Shown here piece by piece: positions 22,220 to 32,700 of a stretch of DNA of 64,000 nt. Below the pieces are notes generated by a model, which saw nothing but the letters and a program-made list of their open reading frames with translations, was not told the DNA's origin and ran no database searches. This DNA is from Microstegium vimineum. Its lineage: Eukaryota > Streptophyta > Magnoliopsida > Poales > Poaceae. The position numbers and the translations under genes are program-made. The stretch is taken from NCBI GenBank assembly GCA_022036555.1, contig CM039135.1, positions 45,202,934-45,266,933 on the forward strand, given 5' to 3'. Within the stretch, counting starts at the first letter, position 1; each line of letters starts with the position of its first letter.

Positions 22220-24112
22220 TCATGTGCCCAGGTACTGCATCAAGTCATCGTCGTCCACCAAATCATCAAAGTTAAGCATCGGACTACTGAAAGGAACGAG
22301 GCTGAAAGGAATTCCACCAAAAGTGCTGTCTCCGGCATCGCCGAAGAAAGGGTCGTCCATGAGCTGCTGGTGGGTCTTGCCGACGACTGTCCCAGAATTC
22401 CCACTGCCTGCCGTCGGGAAACTGTAAGAGCCATTCGTGGTGAGAGCTCCTGTTCCCATGACAGGCGCTTGGTGATCCATAGGCAGTGGTAGTGGCTGCT
22501 GCATTGCCAAACCCTGATGAAGAACTGGTGAAGGATTGAAACCAATAGGCCCAAAACCAATATCCTGTCGAAACGAGTGTCCAGACCATGAATTGGCAAT
22601 ATCGTTGCTTTCACAAGCCAGGGGATGGTCGCCCAGATAAGTGCTTGATTGAGCAGCACTTGCAGCCTGGTTGCTGTTGTAGTTGTTGATCGCAACACCA
22701 GGAGATAGAAAATTCCCTTTACAATCTCCGTGCTGTTGCAAAGCTCCAATTGTAGGGGCATGGTTAGAGCTTGTTGGCTGGTTAGTCATGCCCATCACAT
22801 CAATTGGATCAATAAAGTCCATATCATCAGCTGCACTGCACACTAATTCTGGCTGATTGTCATTTCTTTGCATCACTTCAACCTCAACCTCAGCAACTGG
22901 ATGACGGGCCGAAGGGATTTTCCGCTTTCGAGATTTAGTCGTTTCTTCCTTGCCCTTGCTAATAACTAGTTGGTTGGAGGGTTTATCACGACGCCTTCTC
23001 TTCTCTCTAGCTGAGGTCTGCTCCCCTCTAATCTGCAAAACAGGCTGAGCATCTCCCTCATCCTCTTTGGATGATGTAGAACGAGGCTGAGCATCTCCCT
23101 CGTCCTCTTTGGATGATGTAGAACGAGGAGGCTGCTCGAGGCGGTCGACATCATACTCGTCACTGCTGCTATATATGCCCTCAGTTCTGCCCTCTGAAGT
23201 GCTATGCTGGGCAATCTGTAGTAAAGCGCTGCCAAAACTGTGACTAGACTTCTCCTCGCGTTGTAAAACACCAAGCCAAATGAGGCTCTCTTTTGCAGTC
23301 ATTTTGTCCTGCAAACACTTTGATTTCCTTACACGGTTTCTGATCTTATCAAAGTTTGGGGCCATGTGCTTGATGACACCTGTCAGAACACCAACTTTCC
23401 AAACCTTCTTCAGATCATGTGGTTTCTTGTACGGAGGCGCTTCTCCCTTTGGAAGGCCCAACGGAGACCACCATGACTCATTCCCTGATGGCCACCAAGG
23501 GGGCGGGACACCCTTATCCAACGGATAGCTTCGCTGCTGTGGGCTGCAGTGTTGCATCAGCGCTGAAAGTAACGAACCAAGAGTGCCGTCTTGAAGGTCC
23601 ATCAAGCTATGCTGGTTCAAGGCTCCACTGCTCTTAGGATTACTCAGCATCGAGTGCTCAACCTCGTATTTCACAATCGCCGCTGGCCCATTCTTATCAA
23701 ACTTCACCTTCTCCTTCCACCAGGCCCTAATGTTATCCGACGCACCACTGACAGGCTTCCCTTTCTCAGGAATGATCCCGTACACAAACCCCCGCGCATT
23801 GCACACCTCCATCAGCTTGAGCATGTACTTCAAGATCCCATCCTGAGCCCTCGTCATCTTCTTCCGGAGAGCTTGATCTGAAATCTTCTTTGTCTTGGAC
23901 TTCTCCAGCTCCAACCGCTGCAAAGCAAGCTTCTCCTGCCTCTCCCTGATCCTCTTGAGCTTCACCTTGTCTTTCCACATTCGCCGGGCAAGTTCCTCAG
24001 CATCAATCTCCTCGTCACTGACATCATTCTCGCTGAGGCTGTCGATGCCATCAACCTCAAAATCTGTCGCATCCCCTAACTCAGACGCAATAATAGCAAG
24101 ATGGTCCGTCAT
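22220..24112 (-). CDS. EIL: EIN3-like (EIL) transcription factor
   Basis: One intact coding exon of 630 residues starting at the ATG at 24112; the codons just upstream of it are TTG ATC, not ATG. EIN3/EIL proteins are nuclear transcription factors that are stabilised when ethylene signals through EIN2 and otherwise degraded through EBF F-box proteins. Visible features: an acidic N-terminus (DEEIDAEELARRMWKDK), the first basic region (KVKLKRIRERQEK), and the full conserved DNA-binding core, including WWKEKVKFDKNGPAAI, PPWWPSGNESWW and the block VWKVGVLTGVIKHMAP. The C-terminal half is Gln, Asn and Ser-rich, ending MQYLGT. A 14-residue segment (PRSTSSKEDEGDAQ) is duplicated in tandem at about residues 329-356. 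Length and intronless coding region fit the family. The position next to a 13-lipoxygenase matches rice EIL3 as I recall it; which EIL this is should be settled by phylogeny. Confidence 0.95.
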   Translation of the reverse strand: MTDHLAIIASELGDATDFEVDGIDSLSENDVSDEEIDAEELARRMWKDKVKLKRIRERQEKLALQRLELEKSKTKKISDQALRKKMTRAQDGILKYMLKLMEVCNARGFVYGIIPEKGKPVSGASDNIRAWWKEKVKFDKNGPAAIVKYEVEHSMLSNPKSSGALNQHSLMDLQDGTLGSLLSALMQHCSPQQRSYPLDKGVPPPWWPSGNESWWSPLGLPKGEAPPYKKPHDLKKVWKVGVLTGVIKHMAPNFDKIRNRVRKSKCLQDKMTAKESLIWLGVLQREEKSSHSFGSALLQIAQHSTSEGRTEGIYSSSDEYDVDRLEQPPRSTSSKEDEGDAQPRSTSSKEDEGDAQPVLQIRGEQTSAREKRRRRDKPSNQLVISKGKEETTKSRKRKIPSARHPVAEVEVEVMQRNDNQPELVCSAADDMDFIDPIDVMGMTNQPTSSNHAPTIGALQQHGDCKGNFLSPGVAINNYNSNQAASAAQSSTYLGDHPLACESNDIANSWSGHSFRQDIGFGPIGFNPSPVLHQGLAMQQPLPLPMDHQAPVMGTGALTTNGSYSFPTAGSGNSGTVVGKTHQQLMDDPFFGDAGDSTFGGIPFSLVPFSSPMLNFDDLVDDDDLMQYLGT

Positions 24113-24950
24113 GATCAATCACTTGAAGCAGTCAGCTTCCTTAACCAAGTCACATCACACGATCAAACTTTGCAGCAATCAGTCGCTTTGTATTCTCGCT
24201 CATCAAATATCTGAATGAGGAATCTATCGCAGCAACCTGCGCAGTATAGGAACCTTTTAGCACACTGCAATTGTTGAACTACACACACAGTAGGCAAAAA
24301 TGAACTAATCCGATCCAGTCAGTTCAATGGGGACTCAGAGCAACCATTGCAGACTCGCAGTCTGTAGACATCCATAGCACGGTTCGAGCCGCCAAAGGTT
24401 CGAGCCGCCAAAACTACGTGCATGACAGCTAGGAAAAATAAATCGATATTATTCTACAAACTAGACCATTTTTGAGAAGATACAAACTAGACCATTGTCT
24501 GAAACGAAACCGAAAATGAAAAAGGAACATGAACCCAAAAACCAAACCAACGACCGCACCATCCATCCCTAACCACCCGTTGATCCCTCATCCCTGGACA
24601 GCAATAGGAATCCGAACGAAACCTAACCGACGAAGGGAGCGGCGGAGGACAGACACGATTCACCGCCCGCTCGACACCGCCAAAGCACTCCCCGAGAATC
24701 AATCGCAGACGACAACAGGAACTCCTCCAACGAAGCAGCCGATTCGTACCTCGTCGAGGGGACGGACGCGGCGGTGGTGGAGGGCGGAATCCGCGAGGAG
24801 AATTTCGCGGCCGGGTTCGCGTCGCGCCGCCCTCCGCTGCGGCTGGTTTTTATTTGGGAGGAAAATTGGAAAGAGGAGATGAGAGCGGCGGCGGAGGGAG
24901 CAACACGCACGAGCGCGAGCCAAAAAGGCAACCTGCATTCGGCAAATTTT
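24113..24950 (-). other. EIL 5' leader with probable UTR intron
   Basis: On the minus strand a GC-rich leader ends at a strong donor (GACGAG|GTACG, exon end 24750) and an acceptor-like CCTCATTCAG ends at 24211, implying a 5' UTR intron of roughly 540 bases. EIN3-family genes commonly have such a leader intron. A TATA-rich stretch at 24958-25012 would be the core promoter region. Confidence 0.5.
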
Positions 24951-26660
24951 ATTTCCTTATTATATTATATATTATATTAACTCGCAAAAAAATATTATAT
25001 ATATATATATAGTAAACACAGAAAGACAGTTGATCCTGGGATGTGATGTGGCACGATGTTCCGTTGCGTTCCGTCGCGTGTGACGTAGACCACACCGCAT
25101 CCTCCACGGAAGATCCCGAACTACTGAGCTGGGTCAGCCGTGATGCTGTTTTTTTTTTTATAAAAGTAGAAGTTTTTTTTTTTAGTTTTGCAGCGAAGAA
25201 AATTGCTCTGCTGTGCTCTTCCGTTATAGTAAGCCAAATTTATCCTGGCCACAGCCATCTCTATCCTTCAAAAGCTAGAAATCGACCGTCCTCTGTGTGT
25301 TCTCGTGATTCATCGATGATCCAAGAAAGCTATACATGCTACTGCAAACCAGTGACGACTCTTTGCCAAATTTATGGAAAAAAAAACAAATTATAACCAA
25401 AATTACCGGAAGTGGAGAAGCGCCTTTTTTTTAATTAAGGAAAAGCATCCGGCCCCCAACATTCGGAAGAGGCGAAGAGCTGGCGGTTAATTAATTTCTT
25501 GTGATTTTGTGAGCCCTCGGTGCATGCAATGAGCCAATGACAGCTCAAACGCGGGGAAAGGAAACCTTGTTCTTGTTTGTGCCGTGACGTGGGAGAAGAG
25601 AAGAGCTGGCGTCTGGCAAATCAAAATCTCCTCGCCGTCGCACGGCATGACGGTGTAATTCCTGATTCTCATCTGTTTTTTTTTTCTTCGAGACCATGGG
25701 TTCTTCATTCACCGGATTTTTTTTTACTGTGAAAAAAAGAAAGAAAGGATGCTCGTGGTTATCGCCTGCCATTACGACGATGATGCACTGCTGATTCAGT
25801 CTCCACCCATTTTCGATTGGCCACTCGTCGCATCTGCAGTTCCATCTACAGTAGCAGGCAGAGATTCGTTGAACCTGGACACCCTTTTGACTGACCTGTA
25901 GTGAAAGCCGCGTCCAGGTTCGATGTATCTGCTACAGGGACACCACACCCCCAGTAGGAAGATGACGCCGCTTGTTATTGGGTCGACGAAATGTACTACT
26001 CCTACGTAGGAGTAACTGATAAGGCCGGCCCATCTGAAACGTTTACGGGGTGGATCCACCTTCTTACAGCTTTGGGCCGTGTTGGTTGCGTTACGATGAA
26101 TTTGGCCCAGGTATGGATTAGATCCATTACGTACAGCGGTACAAGGCCCGGGTTGCCCTGCAGTGACAAGAAGGTTTCCAACCTGTTTCAACTTGCCAGC
26201 TCGAGAGCGTCCATTGCTGATCCTCTGTCAGAGGTTGCACCGTTTGGGACGGATTCGGGTGGCTCCTGCTCCTGCCTGCAAGAATACTGTGCTACACTGT
26301 TGATTGGAGCTAAAATTCTCTCTCTTGACTCTCCCTCTCACAAGCCAAGTTGGAGTTTTTAGCTCTTGCAGCTTCACATGTGTCAGTGAGAGAGAGGAGG
26401 ATAGGAGGGAGAAAAATAGATTCTTGCAACAGTACATCTACAGGGCTGGTGTCAGAAGATCCGGATCACTTAGAATCTCCACCAAACACATCGAGCGAGC
26501 ATGGCGGCTGCCACTCCATCGTTGGCGCTGTAACTAATAGCGGCGCCGACATTCCTGAGAGCCTCTAAAAGTTGCATCTCTTTTGATCTAGCATTGTCAG
26601 TTGCGGTCGGATCTGAGCGTTGCAAGCGGCGGGAGCTTGACGATCGACGTCGCCGGTGGA
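24951..26660. other. intergenic, no gene seen
   Basis: EIL promoter side and beyond: AT dinucleotide runs at 24960-25012, several T-runs, then moderately GC sequence. Open frames here have no recognisable product and no splice context. Confidence 0.5.
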
Positions 26661-26667
26661 CCTGCAC

Positions 26668-26806
26668 CACAGTTCGCTCTATTCGCTTGGCTACCACAGT
26701 TCGCTCTATTCGCTTGGCTTATCAGTCATCGAAACAATGTTTTTCTCTCACAGAAAAAGCCAAAAACAATAGCAACCACCAAAACAACCAAACCAACAGA
26801 GCGAAC
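26668..26806. mobile_element. MITE of the 'TTCGCTTGGCTTATCAG' family
   Basis: Contains the phrases 'ttcgcttggcttatcag', 'cgaaacaatgtttttctctc' and a right end 'ccaacagagcgaac', a pattern repeated in this window at 59021-59131. Related ends occur at 40506-40622 and about 8880-8900. The left end is duplicated in tandem (27-bp unit at 26668 and 26694). Confidence 0.55.
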
Positions 26807-26879
26807 AACCGAGATTATTAATTACGAATAGATGTATGAAAATAGCTTGTCTGGTGCCCAAGCCGTTTCGCCGGGGGTT

Positions 26880-27050
26880 CTTCTCCTTCATCATGCTCGT
26901 CTCCTGGATGTTATGAAGGAGAGGAACACACACATGTTTGATGGGATGGCCAAAACGTCACTGCAGCTCGCCGGTGACATCTTCAATCTAGCTCAGAAAT
27001 GGTGCTTGGCAGGGTTCATGCAGCTGAAGCTCCTCCTCGCTCGGCGCTAG
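26880..27050 (+). mobile_element. LINE C-terminal relic
   Basis: The frame through this stretch ends MKERNTHMFDGMAKTS, then LAQKWCLAGFMQLKLLLARR and a stop, matching the pattern at the very end of plant L1 polyproteins (WKERN...F...W...A....L). Only this tail is recognisable; the upstream part is lost. Confidence 0.6.
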
Positions 27051-27097
27051 CTGTGTTAATAGCTTTTCTTTTGTGCACAATCGTTGCATTGTAATCA

Positions 27098-27233
27098 GGG
27101 CTTGTTTGGTTGCTGTCTGCTAGACAGCTGAGGAGCCAGGCAACAATCCTGACCCCAGGCTGAGAAGATCGAGCGCCCGGGAGCACTTGCCTATGCCTGA
27201 CACCTTTTTTAGGGTAGCATCCAAACAAGCCCC
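27098..27233. mobile_element. short TIR MITE
   Basis: Ends GGGCTTGTTTGGTTGC and inverted GCATCCAAACAAGCCC, about 136 bases apart. Flanking bases give no clear target duplication. Confidence 0.55.
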
Positions 27234-28570
27234 AACTACGCTGCTCTGTGTGTAGGCTCTTGGTTGGCAACTTGTTGTTGTTGCCGTTTCTAGGTTGTTT
27301 AAGACTTTATTGTTTCCTACTTTATGAAAAACACGTTTAGACGTGGTTTAAAAAAATATGAAGTAAAAAAATCTCTGCTTTACAAGCAAGTAGTAGTAAT
27401 CCGGAATCCCAAACCTAACATCAGTGTTCGATTTACTACATACGAACAGAGTGTGCAAAACCAAATTAAGTCGAATCGAATCAATCTGCGAAGTGTTCAG
27501 GGGAAGACCTATACTTCCATCGCTTCCTTTAATTTGCGTCTGCCACCTGTCCCTTTGCCGGGTGATACGAGGTCAGTCCTAATGATAAGTTTCATCTCAC
27601 GGTTTCCAACATATGAAACTTTGGTATAAAACAAGACTCTCTTTCAGTGTAAAGTTTCATCGCACAATTTTATAGTTTATTTTATTATGTGTGGGTCTTA
27701 CTTGAACCATTCATCTCTTCTCTTTTAATGTGATGAAACTAATTGAGGGCTTTAATGTGGGTTTCACGATGTTTTCAAGACGTTGGAAACAACGTCGATG
27801 AGTTTCGTCCCCATAAAGCCTTTTTCTTCTCTCTTCTATAAGTTTCATGCAAAAAATATTTTTCCTAATGTGACATCATATTTAATGTGTATGAAACTGA
27901 CCTGGTGAAAAATTGAGGGAGATTAATTAATGGATGGACAGTGTCTGGTACGCGATCAGCGGGCGAAAAACGACGATGATGTGCCCCCAACCCAAGCGGA
28001 GGATTTGCATCAGTTGCAGTTGTCGACAAATAGTCGCTGCAAACGACTATTCAAAAAGGTCGCCAAGATGAGATACTTTTCAGTGAGCGAGCGAGAGAGC
28101 TATAGCTATAACACATGCATGTCTGCTAGCAGTTCCGTTCGTTCCTGCTTTTTTCAACATGGTATTTCTCTCCTTTTTCTTTCATTGCTGAGGAGGAGGT
28201 ACTGCTGGGACGTGAAAGATAAAGAGTTTCCATTTGTTGTGTGATGTAGACTGTGTCGGCAGTGATGTGGCGTGGAAGCTCGACACATCGACAGGTGGAG
28301 ACCCGGGTGACGTGGAGGATCTACGCGCCACACTCGTAGTAGCTGTAGTGTCCACGTTGCGTTGCGTTGCGTTGCGTCCGGACACACGTACGCGTAGAGA
28401 GGCTTTATTTATGTCACGTCACCAAAATATCTCCCAGTCTTCCACTACTGGTTGGTTAATTGCATTTGCATTGCATAAAGCAATCATCCACGCCGTCCCA
28501 CTTGCTATTGCTGCCTTTACCGTTCTGACGCTCTGTTCTTCATAAGATGATGGTCTCCAATAGTCACTAA
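27234..28570. other. intergenic, no gene seen
   Basis: AT-rich, with repeated 'gtttcat/atgaaac' palindromic phrases between 27590 and 27900 that suggest another decayed MITE. A short GTTGC pentanucleotide run occurs at 28355-28377. Confidence 0.5.
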
Positions 28571-28811
28571 GGCCCCATTTAGATAGAACCCAAAAACCAA
28601 AAATTTTCAAGATTCCCCGTCACATCGAATCTTGCGGCACATGTATGGAGTACTAAACGTAGACGAAAAAAAACTAATTACACAGTTGATCGAGAAATTG
28701 CGAGACGAAACTTTCGAACCTAATTAGTCTATAATTGGACAATTTTTACCAAATAACAACGAAAGTGCTACAGTAATCAAAAGCCAAAACTTTTTGGATC
28801 TAAACGCGCCC
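28571..28811. mobile_element. Tourist-like MITE, high-copy grass family
   Basis: A 241-bp element with ends GGCCCCATTTAGAT and inverted GGGCGCGTTTAGAT, flanked by TAA on both sides (28568-28570 and 28812-28814). The interior ('ttcaagattccccgtcacat' and 'cacagttgatcgagaaattg') is that of a MITE family I recognise as very common in sorghum and relatives. Confidence 0.85.
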
Positions 28812-28814
28812 TAA

Positions 28815-29460
28815 CATAATTTGAAGATCTAGAGCAAGAGAAAGAAGAAGATGATGATGAGATGAGGGGAAGGATGATTCTAGAGGAAAAAAGGAGACTT
28901 GTTCTGGTTTCATGGTAATCATCAATACCTTGTATTCTGATGATGCAGATACTACCTATTTTGCTGGTAGTGTTAGTTGTTTAGTTGCTTATTAGGCCAC
29001 TCTGACTTTTGTACAACTCCAACTTATGCCATGGCTTAGATGGTTCTGACATATATAGGTGTATATCAAACCTAAATATTGGTTGGATGGACGTGCGCTT
29101 ATATATGCAGCCATTATCAAAGTATCATTGTGCTATTGTGCCTGTTGATGGGCATCTCGCTGTTGAGCGTGGACGTCTCATTGTTAATGGATATATCGTC
29201 TATCACTGCAAGGGCAATACCATTACCTTAAATAAACAAATTGAGAAAACACACAAGAGCACCCATTTAAGTTGAGGAAATTAAAATAGATTTTTTTTTT
29301 AGATGCACGTATTTTCTTGAATTCATACTGCACTAATCTGCTCGGCCAAAGTGGCTACAGTGCAACTGAAAATGACATCGAGCATAAGAGCCACACGAAG
29401 GACAAGTGTTAGCGAACAATTTGCTACTTTAAGCTCAGAAGACTCATCAGTTCTGGAAAT
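28815..29460. other. distal upstream region of JMJ30
   Basis: AT-rich sequence between the MITE and the evening-element cluster. I see no gene in it. Confidence 0.5.
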
Positions 29461-29658
29461 AAATATCTTGCTCTTGCTCTTGCTCTTGCTCTTGCTCTCC
29501 GTCTCTTTTCTGTTCTTCCACGTGATCTCACTCTGCTTCTGAACTTTCCGGAAGGTACCAGAACCATCTTTCTCCGACTCTCGCTTCGTTTCGTAGCCGT
29601 TGGCTCGCGAGAAAATATCTCACCTGCAGCGAGGGCACCGCACAGGCTGTAAATATCT
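29461..29658 (+). promoter_or_regulatory. three evening-element-like sites upstream of JMJ30
   Basis: AAATATCT occurs at 29461-29468 and 29651-29658, and the full evening element AAAATATCT at 29612-29620, all on the plus strand within 340 bases of the ATG at 29800. This motif is bound by the clock MYB factors CCA1, LHY and RVE. The Arabidopsis relative JMJ30/JMJD5 is a clock-regulated gene, so the cluster fits. Confidence 0.65.
29467..29497. repeat. (TTGCTC)n microsatellite
   Basis: About five copies of a 6-base unit directly beside the first evening-element-like site. Confidence 0.9.
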
Positions 29659-29799
29659 CTCGAGCTCGGCCGGACCGCCTGCCTCTCGCACTCGCTCGGG
29701 TCGGGACGTCGGGTGCCTGCCGTGCTCTGCCCCCGCCGCGCCGCTTTTCAATTCAATTCAACCCCGCAGCGGCAAAGAGCGGCCGATCCCCAGCCAGCA

Positions 29800-32700
29800 A
29801 TGGCGACGGGCGGGGAGAAGCGGGCGGCGCTGCTACGGCAGATAACGGAGGAGGGCGGGTTCGCGTTCGTGGCGTCCGCGGAGAAGGCGGCGGCGGGGGA
29901 CGTCCGCGCGGCCGAGGCGGCGCGGGAGATGGCGTGGGAGCAGCTGCACTCGGCGCCCCGGGCCGAGGTCGGTGCCGCGTGGCGGGACGCCTACGCGCTC
30001 GCCTGCCTCCACGTCGCCGCCCTCCGCGCCGACGCTGGCGACCGCTGCGCTGCGCTCCGGGCGCTCGACATGGGGCTCATCATGGGCGGCGGCCTCCTCC
30101 GCGCCGAGCTCGACCACGCCATCACGGGGCTCGGCCGCCGCGAGGCGGGCGTCGATGCGGATGCAAAGCAGAGGTGGGAGGAAGGGATCGCGGGGGGCCG
30201 AGACCTTGCTGATGTGAGTATAATATCGGTCGACTCTCTCGCTGTGCTACGGCAGGTCTCACACGCATTCGCTTCTGTTGATTGCGTTGTGCAAAATGTA
30301 GTGCTCTGCTTCGTACAGCCATTTCAGCTTTCAGTTCACCAACGGCGTTATTGGTTTGGATTGCTCTGTTTGTGTACGAAGCACGTAGTACTTTCATCAT
30401 GCAGTATTCTCATCTCATTTTCGTTAGCAAAATAGTAAAATGTTAGCCACTTGACCAGCATATATGAGAAGGCCATCCTAGAGCTAGAGGGTGACTCTAA
30501 CTTTATCACGTACTCCATCCTAGTTGTTTTTATGTGTGAAGACTGTCCATAATGATGTGCTATCATGCTTCCTAGGTCGGTCCACACTAACTTCGATTGG
30601 TCTTACAGGTGCCTCAGTTGAAGTAAGCAGACTATTTATTTGCAGAGGTGCGGAATATTTCAGTTCTAGTAGGAATGCTTGGTTAGTTTTCTGCAATTAG
30701 CGGTCACTTGGTAGAGAAAAAGTTTGAGGACTTTGGATCAATTCGGGTTTAGTTATTTAGAATCTGAAAAATTCAAGTAGGATGTACTTGATTTTTTTCA
30801 GGTCTAATTGTTTACAATCTGAAACTTGGGAGCGTCTTGTACAGATTATCTGATTTTGCTTACTACTTTAGTGCTTGATTTTTCTTATTTTTGGGTGTTC
30901 CATCCTAAGTTACCATTACTCAAAGTCATGGTTTACCACGTGCGCTGATTCTTTTTGAGGAAAATTATACGCTCAATTTCTCCTTTGTGTGACCAAGTTT
31001 AACCAAGATAGTGTACGTACAATTGGTGAATTTAATTTTCCATATTTGCACTATATTACTAATTCATCAAATTGCCGCTTTTAATGATAGGTACTGAAAC
31101 TTTTACCAGTGAATTCCCTATCTTGTAAGCAAATTGAGAGGCGACCATGCATTTCTTTGGAGGCATTTATACGTGATTACTTTTTATGTGAGTCCCCTAT
31201 TATACTCAGTGGATGCATTGAGCATTGGCCTGCAAGGACAAAGTGGAAGGACATAAAGTACCTACAGAGTATAGCTGGAGATCGGACTATTCCTGTTCAG
31301 GTGACTACCTGCACTTGTAGACATTAAGAACTGACATGTAAAGTTGCGCAAAAAATTATGCTTTTATTTGGGGAAAAAACATAGTAAGACTTCACCCAAC
31401 ATCTGCATCGATTCAATAATTTTGGCTAGTTGCCATTAAGTACTTAAGCTTATTTTTCAGGAGTTAAGTTGGGCTGGTTTAAGAAATGATGGAAATATTG
31501 TAGAGTCTCGTCTGTTCCACAATTATCCTTTGTATTATTATGCTACCTAAGTTGACTACTGAAGATGTAAATTTGAGGTGCACAACATAGATTAGTTTCA
31601 AATTCCAAGTCGGAAAACCAACTTTTGAGTTGCTAGGACACTAAAGATCCTGAACTCTTTGAACTAGATATAAAGTTTGTTACATTTGGAAAATCGAATT
31701 ATTACATTTGGTTATCTGCATCATGCACTCCATTAGTTAACTTATGCTGTCATAATTGATGGCGTGAGCAAAACGTTTTTTTTAACTGGTGTCTCCTTTT
31801 CTTTTTCGTATGTTAATCATAACTTCTGACACCATGCTTCCGCTTACAAACTTTCCTTTACCATCTGGTATGAAAGTATTAATAAGAGACAAGTATAGAA
31901 CCAAATTCTTCAATGGCTCATCATTAAATAAAAGTTGCCTAACTTTTGGATTACCAGATTTGCCTTACCCAATCATCTGCATTAGATTTCTAGTATTCAC
32001 GCGGTTTTAAAAAATGTGTGGCCTTTGTTAGGGTGTGTTTAGTTCCCTATAAAGCAATTGTTGCTTCTCTTAGAGCCTGGGCTGTAGCTTCTTTATGGTT
32101 AAGTTAGGTCTGCTTTCTTGTTGAATATACTGTTAGCAATACTTCAAGGTACTTCAACATTTGGTGATACATGGTCCAAGTGCACTCATAACAAATGGTG
32201 CCACAGGTTGGAAAAAAAAATGCATGTACTGAGTTGAAACAGGAGCTTATCACATTTTCTCAATTTCTTGAGAGAATGTGGTCAAGTGATTCTGCAAACT
32301 TGGCATGTCTAGTGCAGCATCAATTATTTGACCAGGTGAGAAAGTTTGTGTCGCAACCAAACTAATGCATCTACTGACTTAGCAGTTTACCTAACATTTG
32401 GATTTGATTTGTTACATTTGACAGATAAAGGAGCTCCACGAAGACATTACTATTCCTGAGTACTGTTTAGCTGGCGGCGGCATACTCCAGTCACTTAATG
32501 CTTGGTTCGGCCCTCATGGGACAATAACACCATTGCATCATGACCCACATCACAACCTTTTTGCTCAGGTATGACAAACAATGTCTATGTTAAACCCCTG
32601 TTTGTTCATATCTATATTCTTGAGTTATGTGTGCTGGTTACCAGGGATAATCGACGGTGCCATGTTTAAGAAGTTGGCCATTTTATTTTTTGCATCAGTA

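Noticed and set aside
22240..22761. Long overlapping frames inside the EIL gene
   Set aside because: Shadow frames of the intact EIL coding sequence; no independent motifs.
24113..24118. Upstream start giving MIM before TDHLAII in EIL
   Set aside because: The codon at 24118-24116 is TTG, so the first ATG is at 24112.
29713..29799. Upstream in-frame start for JMJ30
   Set aside because: The extension is low complexity, and the start at 29800 opens the conserved N-terminus.
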